Shown here: one piece after another, positions 9,890-17,693 of the stretch | Position numbering within the stretch: the first letter of the stretch is position 1 | Layout: each line of letters starts with the position of its first letter | Assembly (NCBI GenBank): GCA_020852355.1 | Contig: JADZBA010000097.1 | Location: 1 to 43,433, forward strand | Direction: 5' to 3' | DNA length: 43,433 nucleotides | DNA from: Alphaproteobacteria bacterium | Lineage (GTDB): Bacteria; Pseudomonadota; Alphaproteobacteria; ATCC43930; Allostellaceae | Notes under the pieces: model-generated | Databases searched by the model: none | What the model was told of the DNA's origin: nothing | What the model saw: only the letters and a program-made list of their open reading frames with translations | Program-made: the position numbers and the translations under genes

Positions 9890-10934
9890 GGAGACGCTCC
9901 AGCCGCGCGGCGTCGGCCTCGGCCTGGCGGAGATAGAGGCGCGCGAGGCGCGGCCACTTCTCCGGGGTGCGTGGCGACGGATCGAGGAGGTGGGCGATCG
10001 AGAGGCGCGCGCGCAGCGTGGCGCGATGGCACCGGTAAAACAGGAACAGGCCCGTCGACGGGCGATCGTCCAGGAGCCCCGCCAGGCGTCGCCGCAGCCG
10101 CTCGCCCACCCAGGGCGCGCCCAGACGGGAGCACTCGAGATCCAGGAATGCGATCTCGTCCAGGGGATCGAGCGCCCGCAGGCGCGCATCGAACTCCAGG
10201 CAGTCGATGATCGTGACGGGCTCGCGGAGCCAGACATGCTCCGGGCGAAGATCGCCGTGCGCGTCGACGATGAAGCGCCGGCGCACCCGCCGCACGATCG
10301 CGTGGGCGCGCCGGGCGAGGAATCGCCGTTGGGCCCGGTCGATCCGCTCGACGGCTCCCCGCGGCAGGCCGAGGCGCGGATCGAGCAGCACGCGCCTGTT
10401 GCGGACGAGCGCCTTCCGCCACTCCGCGAGAGCGACTTCCGGGCGCGAGCTGACCCGACGGGCATGGCGATAGAAGGCCGCCAGGGCCACCGCGATGCGG
10501 TCCACGTCGACCGGCCGCAGCCGGCCCTCCAGCAGTGCCCGCTCCAGCGTCCCATCCTCGTCGAGCCGCCGCATCACCACCAACCAGTCCACGACGGTCC
10601 CCGCACCGCCCAGGGCGAGGCCGGCCGGCGACAGCGTGAGCGGCAGCACGCCGAGATACACGTCGGGCGCCAGCCGCCGGTTGAGCCGATCCTCGGCGCG
10701 GCAGGCCGCCGCCCGCCGCTCCAGGCTGGAGAAGTCGAGATAGGGGAAGCGGACGGGCTTCTTCAGCTTGAAGACGCGATCGCCGGCCAGGAACACCCAG
10801 GACATGTGGGTCTCCCGCGCGGCCACCTCGTCGACGCCCGGCGGATAGCTGCCGGACGCGCCGAGGAAGCGGACCTTCGCCTCCAGGGTCGCCTCATTCT
10901 CGTTCCCGAAGGCCGGCTGTGCCCGCGTCGACAT
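9867..10934 (-). CDS. aminoglycoside-phosphotransferase-like (APH/COG2187-type) protein
   Basis: MSTRAQPAFGNENEATLEAKVRFLGASGSYPPGVDEVAARETHMSWVFLAGDRVFKLKKPVRFPYLDFSSLERR...IVDAHGDLRPEHVWLREPVTIIDCLEFD (APH-like HGDLxxxHV...IxDxxEF). 3' end overlaps the PRPP synthetase gene by 23 bp (convergent). Confidence 0.8.
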   Translation of the reverse strand: MSTRAQPAFGNENEATLEAKVRFLGASGSYPPGVDEVAARETHMSWVFLAGDRVFKLKKPVRFPYLDFSSLERRAAACRAEDRLNRRLAPDVYLGVLPLTLSPAGLALGGAGTVVDWLVVMRRLDEDGTLERALLEGRLRPVDVDRIAVALAAFYRHARRVSSRPEVALAEWRKALVRNRRVLLDPRLGLPRGAVERIDRAQRRFLARRAHAIVRRVRRRFIVDAHGDLRPEHVWLREPVTIIDCLEFDARLRALDPLDEIAFLDLECSRLGAPWVGERLRRRLAGLLDDRPSTGLFLFYRCHRATLRARLSIAHLLDPSPRTPEKWPRLARLYLRQAEADAARLERLLRRPSGP

Positions 10935-10977
10935 ACCCCCCACCCGATGGACGCTATCGGGATTGTCGCAACCGCCG

Positions 10978-10991
10978 TTGATGCGGATCAA
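10978..10991. promoter_or_regulatory. FNR/FixK-type box TTGATGCGGATCAA
   Basis: Perfect TTGA-N6-TCAA palindrome between divergent genes starting at 10934 (-) and 11048 (+). Confidence 0.75.
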
Positions 10992-11047
10992 TGGACGATC
11001 GACGCGCCGGACGATGATGGCGGTTCGTTCGACGGGAGGGCGGAACC

Positions 11048-11782
11048 ATGCCGCTCGGCAATCACTCGGATATCCCTTCAGCGCGCGACGGCCCGATCGC
11101 CGTCGTCGAGCGGAAGGTCGCCATTCCGCCGCTCGGTCTGGCAGGCACCCTGCGCCGTCCGGCCGCGGCCAGCGCCCTGGTCGCGTTCGCGCACGGCAGC
11201 GGCTCCAGCCGACTCAGTCCGCGCAACGTCCAGGTCGCCGACGCGCTGAACCGCCGGCGCATCGCGACCCTGCTGTTCGACCTTCTGCTGCCGGAGGAGG
11301 GCGAGGACCGGCGTCACGTCTTCGCCGTCGACCTCCTCGCCGTCCGGCTGATCGAGACGGTCCGTTGGCTCGACCGCGATGCCGATGTCGGCGCGCTGCC
11401 GCTCGGCCTGTTCGGGGCCAGCACCGGCGCGGCCGCTGCCCTGATCGCGGCCGCCGCGCTCGGCGGACGCGTCGGCGCGGTGGTGTCCCGCGGCGGGCGT
11501 CCCGATCTCGCCGGCGAGGCGCTCGGCGGGGTCGCGGCGCCGACCCTGCTGATCGTGGGCGGCGCCGATGCCGGCGTCATCGAGCTCAACCGCTGGGCGT
11601 TCGAGCGCCTCGGCGGAGCGAAGGCTCTCGAGATCGTGCCCGGGGCGACCCACCTCTTCCCCGAGCCCGGCGCGCTCGAGGCGGTGATCGATCTCGCGGC
11701 GGCGTGGTTCGAGCGTCATCTGGGCAGGCGGCAGCATCCACGGCAGGGCCGTGCCGAGCGACGGGGGGATGGAGATTCATGA
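11048..11782 (+). CDS. dienelactone hydrolase-like / alpha-beta hydrolase family protein
   Basis: 244 aa; LVAFAHGSGSSRLSPRN, LGLFGASTGAAAALIAAA (GxSxG-like), VVSRGGRPDLAGEAL..APTLLIVGGADAGVIELN, GATHLFPEPGALE. Confidence 0.85.
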   Translation: MPLGNHSDIPSARDGPIAVVERKVAIPPLGLAGTLRRPAAASALVAFAHGSGSSRLSPRNVQVADALNRRRIATLLFDLLLPEEGEDRRHVFAVDLLAVRLIETVRWLDRDADVGALPLGLFGASTGAAAALIAAAALGGRVGAVVSRGGRPDLAGEALGGVAAPTLLIVGGADAGVIELNRWAFERLGGAKALEIVPGATHLFPEPGALEAVIDLAAAWFERHLGRRQHPRQGRAERRGDGDS

Positions 11783-13812
11783 GGCGTTTCGCAGACAGGT
11801 CGGACGCCGGCCGCCGGCTGGCGCATGCCCTGGAAGATTACCGTCGCCGCCGGCCGGTGATCCTCGCCCTGCCGCGGGGTGGCGTCCCGGTCGCCGCGGA
11901 GGTCGCCAAGGCCTTCGACGCTCCCCTCGACCTTCTCCTCGTCCGCAAGATCGGCGTCCCGATGCAGCCGGAACTCGCGATGGGTGCGGTGGTGGACGGC
12001 ACGGCGCCGATCGTCGTGCGCAACGACGACGTCATCGATCTCGTGGGAGTGTCCGACGACGAGTTCGATGCCGTGTGTCGCGAACAGCTCGTCGAGATCG
12101 AACGGCGCCGCGCGCGATACATCGGCAGCCGTCCGCGTGCGGAGGTGACCGGGCGGGTCGTGATCGTCATCGACGACGGAATTGCGACCGGGGCTACCAT
12201 GCGGGCGGCGTTGCGGGCGACGCGCCAGCGCGCACCGCAGGAGCTCGTGCTGGCCGTGCCGGTGGCGCCGGCCGAGACGATCGACGATCTCCGCCGGGAG
12301 GTCGACGCCGCGATCTGCCTGGAGACGCCCCGGCCGTTCGGTGCCATCGGCGCGTTCTACGAGGACTTCCGGCAGGTGAGCGACGACGAGGTCATCGCCG
12401 ATCTCGCCCGACTTCCCGCGACGCGGAGCGTCGCCGTGAATGAGGTCGCCCGAATGTATCCCGCTGCGAGCCCCCTGCTGACCGACCTCTACCAGCTCAA
12501 CATGCTCCAGGCCTATCTGGAGCATGGGCGGACCGGGACGGCCGTCTTCGAGTTCTTCGTGCGCCGGCTGCCCGCCCGACGTGGATTCCTGGTCGCCGCC
12601 GGGCTGGAGCAGGTGCTGGACCACCTCGCGGCGCTGCGTTTCGCTGCCGACGAGCTCGAATGGCTGCGGCGCAGCGGGCGCTTCGGATCGGCGCTCATCG
12701 ACTATCTCGCCGGCTTTCGCTTCACCGGCGATGTCGATGCCATGCCCGAGGGCACGGTCTTCTTCGCGGATGAGCCGATCCTGCGGGTGACGGCACCGCT
12801 CCCCGAGGCGCAGCTCGCCGAGACGCGCCTCGTCAACATCCTGCATTTCCAGTCGCTCGTCGCCGCCAAGGCGGCCCGCATGGTTCTCGCGGCCCCGGGC
12901 AAGCCGCTGATCGATTTCGGCCTGCGCCGCGCGCACGGGGCCGAGGCCGGGATCATGGCGGCCCGCGCGAGCTATCTCGCGGGCTTCGCCGGTACCGCGA
13001 CGGTGCTCGCCGGGAAAGAGTTCAGCATTCCGATCTTCGGCACGATGGCGCACTCCTTCGTCCAGGTGCACGACGACGAAACGGCCGCGTTCGAGGCCTT
13101 CGCCCGTTCGCGGCCCGACGATCTCGTGCTGCTGATCGACACCTACGACACGGAGGCGGCGGCGCGGAAGGTCGTGAGGCTGGCGTCGCGACTGAAGGCG
13201 CAGGGGATCTCGGTTCGCGGCGTGCGCCTCGACAGCGGCGACCTGATCGGCTTGTCCGGAAGCGTCCGGCGGATACTCGACGAGGGCGGCCTCGCGGACG
13301 TGACGATCTTCGCCAGTGGCGGTCTCGACGAGGACGCGCTGGCGAGAATCGTGGCGGCCGGCGCCCCCATCGACGGCTTCGGCATCGGGACGAGCCTGAC
13401 CACGTCCTCGGACGTGCCGGCCCTCGATTGCGCCTACAAGCTCCAGGAGTACGCAGGGATCGCCCGCCGCAAGCGATCGGCCGGCAAGGCCACCCTGCCC
13501 GGCCGCAAGCAGGTCTGGCGCCGCTTCGACGACAGGGACCGCATGACGGACGATGTCCTGTCGACGGCCGACGACCGGCAGCGGGGGACGCCCCTGCTGC
13601 AGCCGGTCATGCGCGACGGCCGGCGGCTCGCCCCGTCGCCGCCCCTTGCCGAGGTCCGCCGTCGGGCCGCGGCCGGGTTGGCGCAACTCCCGGGCGCGCT
13701 GCGACGGCTGGAGGGCACGCCGGCCTATCCCGTCGCCGTCGGGTCGAAGCTGGTCGCCCTGACGGAGCAGGTCGATCGCGACCATGCCGCGCGGGAGCGG
13801 GCGCTCGCCTGA
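11779..13812 (+). CDS. fusion protein: phosphoribosyltransferase (COG1926-like) - nicotinate phosphoribosyltransferase
   Basis: Single open frame of 677 aa from ATG 11779 (overlaps upstream stop as ATGA). N-terminal type I PRTase (VIDDGIATGATMRAAL; AFYEDFRQVSDDEVIADLAR) then NAPRTase (SPLLTDLYQLNMLQAYLEHGRTGTAVFEFFVRRLP...ETRLVNILHFQSLVAAKAARM...IDFGLRRAHGAEAG...GVRLDSGDL...DGFGIGTSLTTSSD..AYKLQEYAG). Confidence 0.87.
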   Translation: MRRFADRSDAGRRLAHALEDYRRRRPVILALPRGGVPVAAEVAKAFDAPLDLLLVRKIGVPMQPELAMGAVVDGTAPIVVRNDDVIDLVGVSDDEFDAVCREQLVEIERRRARYIGSRPRAEVTGRVVIVIDDGIATGATMRAALRATRQRAPQELVLAVPVAPAETIDDLRREVDAAICLETPRPFGAIGAFYEDFRQVSDDEVIADLARLPATRSVAVNEVARMYPAASPLLTDLYQLNMLQAYLEHGRTGTAVFEFFVRRLPARRGFLVAAGLEQVLDHLAALRFAADELEWLRRSGRFGSALIDYLAGFRFTGDVDAMPEGTVFFADEPILRVTAPLPEAQLAETRLVNILHFQSLVAAKAARMVLAAPGKPLIDFGLRRAHGAEAGIMAARASYLAGFAGTATVLAGKEFSIPIFGTMAHSFVQVHDDETAAFEAFARSRPDDLVLLIDTYDTEAAARKVVRLASRLKAQGISVRGVRLDSGDLIGLSGSVRRILDEGGLADVTIFASGGLDEDALARIVAAGAPIDGFGIGTSLTTSSDVPALDCAYKLQEYAGIARRKRSAGKATLPGRKQVWRRFDDRDRMTDDVLSTADDRQRGTPLLQPVMRDGRRLAPSPPLAEVRRRAAAGLAQLPGALRRLEGTPAYPVAVGSKLVALTEQVDRDHAARERALA

Positions 13813-13828
13813 CGGGAACGTACCCCGC

Positions 13829-14389
13829 CTACGGCATCCTGGACTTGAGCCGCAGGATCTCGCCGTCGACGACGAAGGTACCCCGGCCGCGGTGGTGCAG
13901 GGTCTTCGGCGGCTGGCGTCCCGGACGCTTCCACGCCTTCACCACCTCGAGCACGAAGAGGTTGTACTTCCGGACGAGGCGCGTGTCGGCGACCCGGCAT
14001 TCGAGGTTGGCGAAGCATTCCGCGATCAGCGGTGCCGCGACGCGTTCGGCCGGCAGCGACGTCAGCCCGAAGGCCGCGAACTTGTCGGTGTCCCGCCCCG
14101 AGCAGTTGCCGACGCCCACCACGACCGCGGCCAGGGTCGCCGGCGGGACGGCGATCACGCATTCCCGCGTCGCGCGCAGCGCGGCATGGCTGTAGTCGCC
14201 GCTGCTCACCACGCAGGCCACCAGCGGCGGCGTGAACTCGATCATCATGTGCCACGACATGGTCATGACGTTGGCGCAGCCGCGATGGCTGGTCGCGAGC
14301 AGCACCACCGGACCCGGCTCCAGCAGTTGGTAGACCTCGCCGAGAGGAAGCTCGCGAAGCCGCGGCGACGGTCGAGCGGGGAGCGTCAT
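13829..14389 (-). CDS. flavin reductase family (FMN-binding split-barrel) protein
   Basis: MTLPARPSPRLRELPLGEVYQLLEPGPVVLLATSHRGCANVMTMSWHMMIEFTPPLVACVVSSGDYSHAALRATRECVIAVPP...; start at CAT 14387-14389. Confidence 0.85.
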   Translation of the reverse strand: MTLPARPSPRLRELPLGEVYQLLEPGPVVLLATSHRGCANVMTMSWHMMIEFTPPLVACVVSSGDYSHAALRATRECVIAVPPATLAAVVVGVGNCSGRDTDKFAAFGLTSLPAERVAAPLIAECFANLECRVADTRLVRKYNLFVLEVVKAWKRPGRQPPKTLHHRGRGTFVVDGEILRLKSRMP

Positions 14390-14517
14390 CGACCGCGCGC
14401 TCCCCGGCCGCCGGCGACCATTGAAGGCGCCAACCGACCGCCGGGGACGAGGATCTGCCCGGACATGGTACCCTCCCACTGTCTGCCGGGAAGGTGCCTG
14501 CGCCTGGCCCGGCGACA

Positions 14518-14531
14518 TTGATCGAGATCAA
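14518..14531. promoter_or_regulatory. FNR/FixK-type box TTGATCGAGATCAA
   Basis: Perfect TTGA-N6-TCAA palindrome between the flavin reductase gene (start 14389, -) and the IclR gene (start 14697, +). Confidence 0.75.
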
Positions 14532-14696
14532 CGGCGATCGCCGACGCCGCACGGCAGGGTCGCAGGCGACGCCGGACAACTCGCCGCACCCGGCACGACA
14601 GCCTGGGCGCGCAGAAGCCGGAGCCTCTACATTCCCACGTTACATGGCGAGGCCCGGTGCCGGACGGCCCGGCGATCGGCCTCGGCCGGAGGGGAC

Positions 14697-15647
14697 ATGT
14701 CGCACTCGGTACGAAAGGGGTCGGCACGCAAGGCGACGCGGGCGCCGGCCGCCAAGGATCGCCCCGCCAGGGAGCGGCAGGGCATCCAGTCGATCGAGAC
14801 GGGCAGCCGCCTGCTCGACGCCCTGGCCGCGGCCGGCACCTGGACCACGCTCCGCGACCTCGCGGCCGACGCCGGGATGTCGGCCAGCAAGGCCCATCGC
14901 TATCTCGTGAGCCTGATGAAATGCGGGCTCGTCTCGCAGGACAAGGCGACGAGCCGCTACAATCTCGGTCCCGCGGCGCTGCGCCTCGGCCTCGCCGCGC
15001 TCAGCCACCGCAACGTCGTGCGCAGCGCCGCCGAGGCCGCCGTCGATCTCAACCAGCGCATCGACCAGACGGTGATCCTGTCGGTGTGGTCGGAGCGCGG
15101 GCCGGTCGTCGTCGCCTGGCACGACGCGACCGAGGTGGTGATGTGCAACGTCAGCGTCGGCTCGGTCTTTCCGCTGCTGCGCACCGCCACGGGCCGCGTC
15201 TTCCTCGCCTTCCTGCCGCGCGCGGCGACCGCGTCCTTCGTCGAGCGTGAGCTGGGCGGCGTCGTGTCGCTGATCCCGCAGTCGCGCCTGCGCACCATGG
15301 CCGACGTCGACCGGCTGATCACCGAGGTCCGCATCGCCCGCATCGGCATGACCCAGGAGGAGTTCCTGCCCGGCCTCAGCGCGATCGCGGCCCCGATCTT
15401 CGACCATCAGGGCCGCATCGAGGCGGCGATCGCCATGATCGGCGTGCGCGGCACGGTCGATCACACCGGGCCGGGGTCGATGGTCGAGGTGCTGCGCGCG
15501 ACCGCCGATGCGGTATCGCGCGAGCTCGGCTTCCCCGATCCGCGGCCCGGCGCCTCCTTCGTCGAGCGGCTGGAGGCGGGCGACCATCCGGGGGCCTTCG
15601 GCGCCGCCGCGCGACCGCGCGCAGCGCACCTCGTCGAGACGCGCTGA
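14697..15647 (+). CDS. IclR family transcriptional regulator
   Basis: IQSIETGSRLLDALAAAGTWTTLRDLAADAGMSASKAHRYLVSLMKCGLV (IclR wHTH) plus effector domain TVILSVWSERGPVVVAWHDA...GRVFLAF. Confidence 0.9.
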   Translation: MSHSVRKGSARKATRAPAAKDRPARERQGIQSIETGSRLLDALAAAGTWTTLRDLAADAGMSASKAHRYLVSLMKCGLVSQDKATSRYNLGPAALRLGLAALSHRNVVRSAAEAAVDLNQRIDQTVILSVWSERGPVVVAWHDATEVVMCNVSVGSVFPLLRTATGRVFLAFLPRAATASFVERELGGVVSLIPQSRLRTMADVDRLITEVRIARIGMTQEEFLPGLSAIAAPIFDHQGRIEAAIAMIGVRGTVDHTGPGSMVEVLRATADAVSRELGFPDPRPGASFVERLEAGDHPGAFGAAARPRAAHLVETR

Positions 15648-15661
15648 GCAGGCGGCCGATC

Positions 15662-15673
15662 TCCGATTTCGGA
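15662..15673. promoter_or_regulatory. inverted repeat TCCGA-TT-TCGGA, candidate operator upstream of the liv-type operon
   Basis: Perfect 5-bp inverted repeat in an A/T-richer intergenic stretch between iclR and the first permease gene; assignment to IclR is inference. Confidence 0.3.
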
Positions 15674-15735
15674 TTACGAGATGGATTGCACATTGAGGAA
15701 TTTGCTGACCTAATACGCCTCGGGTCGGGGCGCAT

Positions 15736-15754
15736 GCCGCCGCAGAGCGGCGGC
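15736..15754 (+). other. 8-bp perfect hairpin in the leader of the permease operon
   Basis: GCCGCCGC-AGA-GCGGCGGC, 66 nt upstream of the LivH start codon. Confidence 0.4.
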
Positions 15755-15820
15755 GCCCGGGGGACCTGATGGCCGGGGTGGCGCGGCACGGGAAGCGTCC
15801 GGGCAATCTGCGGGGAGAGC

Positions 15821-16693
15821 ATGCAGGTCGCCTTACAGATCCTCTTCGACTCGCTGATGCTGATCGGCCTCTACGGCATCGGCGCGCTCGGGTTCGCGCT
15901 CATCTGGGGCGTGCTCAACGTCCTCAACATCGCGCACGCCGCCTTCATCATGCTGGGCGGCTACACCAGCTTCTGGCTCTGGCGGCTCGGCATCGACCCG
16001 CTGGCGGCGCTGCCGCTGACCATGATCGCCATGTTCGCCGTGGGCTGGGGGGTGCAGCGCTGCCTCATCGACCATGTCGCGAACGGCCCGCACGCGCTCG
16101 GCATCGCGCTCACCTACGGCATCAACCTCGTGCTGATCGGGCTCGCGCTCTACTTCTTCAGCGCCGACTACCGCAGCATCCAGCTTCCGGGCTACCTGCG
16201 CGGCTTCATCGAGATCGGCGGCGCCAAGCTGACCTATGCGCGCCTGACCATCACCGCGATCGCCCTCTCGCTGACGGCCGCCGTCTGGTGGTTCATGGAC
16301 CGGACCGAGCTCGGCGCGGCGATCCGCGCCACCCGCTTCGACATGGAGGCGGCCCGCCTCGTCGGCATCAAGGTGCGCACGATCTACGACCTCACCACGG
16401 CGATCTCGGCGATGCTGGCCGGCGCCATGGGCGGCCTCGTCGTCATCCTGCAGAGCGCCTCGCCGGGGATGGGCGACCATTTCCTGCTGCAGATCCTGAT
16501 CGTGACGGTGCTGGGCGGCCTCGGTACCATGGTCGGGCCGCTGGTGGGCGCGGTCGTCCTCGGCATCTCCACCAGCTTCGTGGCGACCATCTGGGGTACC
16601 ACCTACGGCACGCTGGTGGGTGCCTTGCTGGTGCTGGCCGTCCTCGTCGTCCGCCCCTCGGGCCTGCTCGGCCGGCGCTACTATGAAGCCTGA
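15821..16693 (+). CDS. branched-chain amino acid-type ABC transporter permease (LivH-like)
   Basis: LQILFDSLMLIGLYGIGALGFALIWGVLNVLNIAHAAFIMLGGYTSFWLW; LivH family pattern. Confidence 0.92.
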   Translation: MQVALQILFDSLMLIGLYGIGALGFALIWGVLNVLNIAHAAFIMLGGYTSFWLWRLGIDPLAALPLTMIAMFAVGWGVQRCLIDHVANGPHALGIALTYGINLVLIGLALYFFSADYRSIQLPGYLRGFIEIGGAKLTYARLTITAIALSLTAAVWWFMDRTELGAAIRATRFDMEAARLVGIKVRTIYDLTTAISAMLAGAMGGLVVILQSASPGMGDHFLLQILIVTVLGGLGTMVGPLVGAVVLGISTSFVATIWGTTYGTLVGALLVLAVLVVRPSGLLGRRYYEA

Positions 16694-17693
16694 GGGCCGC
16701 TCCCTGTTCGCGCGCCATCGCGACCTGCTGCTGCTGGCCGCACTCGTCGTGCTGGCCGCCGCGCTTTCGACCCGGCTCGGTCCCTACGGGCTGCGGGTCG
16801 CGACCATGGTCTTCATGTACGTGGCGCTGGCCCAGTCCTGGAACCTGATCGGCGGCTATGCGGGGCTGATCTCGATCGCCCATCCCGCCTTCTTCGGCAC
16901 CGGCGCCATCGCCGCGGCGATCCTGCTGATCAACGGCGCCGGCATCCCGATCGCGATGCTCGGCGCGTTGCTCGTGTCGCTGGCGGTCGCGCTGTGCATC
17001 GGCCTGCCGACCCTGCGGCTCCAGGGCCACTATTTCGTGGTCGCGACGCTGCTGGTGTCGGAGGCGCTGCGCAACTTCGTGCTCAACCTCAACGCGTTCG
17101 GATTTTCCGGCGGAATCGCGGTCAACCTCGTCGGGCCGCTCGGGCTGACCCGCATGGGACCGGCCGAGTACAACCAGCTCTTCTACTTCGTCATGCTCGG
17201 CCTCGCGGCCGCCTCGGTACTGGTCGTGCTCGGCTTCGAGCGCTCGCGCTGGGGCCTCGCGCTGCGCGCGATCCGCGACAACCAGACCGCCGCCTCGGCC
17301 CTGGGCGTCGCCGCCGCACGCCTGAAGACGATGGTCTTCATGCTGAGCGCCGCCATCGCCTCGATCATCGGCACCGCCTGGGCCTTCTGGCTCGGCACGG
17401 TGGAGACCAACGAGGCCTACAACCTGCTGATCACCTTCGAGATCATCGTCATGGTCTTCCTCGGCGGCCGCGGCACGCTGTGGGGCCCGGTGATCGGCGT
17501 CGTGCTGATCCTGATGCTGAACGAGTCGATCGGCATCGAGCTGGCCGAGCTGACCCAGATCGTCTCCGGCCTGATCGTCGTGCTGATCGTGCTGTTCCAG
17601 CCCGACGGGCTGATCCGGATCACCACCGACGGGCTCGCCGCGTTCGCGCCGCGCCGGCTCGCCGCCAACTTCCGTCGCTACCGCGTGACATGA
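16683..17693 (+). CDS. branched-chain amino acid-type ABC transporter permease (LivM-like)
   Basis: MYVALAQSWNLIGGYAGLISIAHPAFFGTGAIAAAILL; overlaps the LivH-like 3' end. Confidence 0.92.
   Translation: MKPEGRSLFARHRDLLLLAALVVLAAALSTRLGPYGLRVATMVFMYVALAQSWNLIGGYAGLISIAHPAFFGTGAIAAAILLINGAGIPIAMLGALLVSLAVALCIGLPTLRLQGHYFVVATLLVSEALRNFVLNLNAFGFSGGIAVNLVGPLGLTRMGPAEYNQLFYFVMLGLAAASVLVVLGFERSRWGLALRAIRDNQTAASALGVAAARLKTMVFMLSAAIASIIGTAWAFWLGTVETNEAYNLLITFEIIVMVFLGGRGTLWGPVIGVVLILMLNESIGIELAELTQIVSGLIVVLIVLFQPDGLIRITTDGLAAFAPRRLAANFRRYRVT

Noticed and set aside
6658-9936. 1092-aa + strand ORF overlapping nadE and the PRPP synthetase gene
   Set aside because: Arg/Pro/Gly-rich frame with no family signature; nadE and prs in other frames are clearly the real genes.
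14421-14696. 92-codon N-terminal extension of the IclR ORF
   Set aside because: Low-complexity Arg/Ala-rich, spans the FNR-type box and the intergenic region; IclR-like sequence begins after ATG 14697.
15691-15704. TTGAGGAATTTGCT as a sixth FNR-type site
   Set aside because: The left half-site is present but there is no TCAA right half-site.
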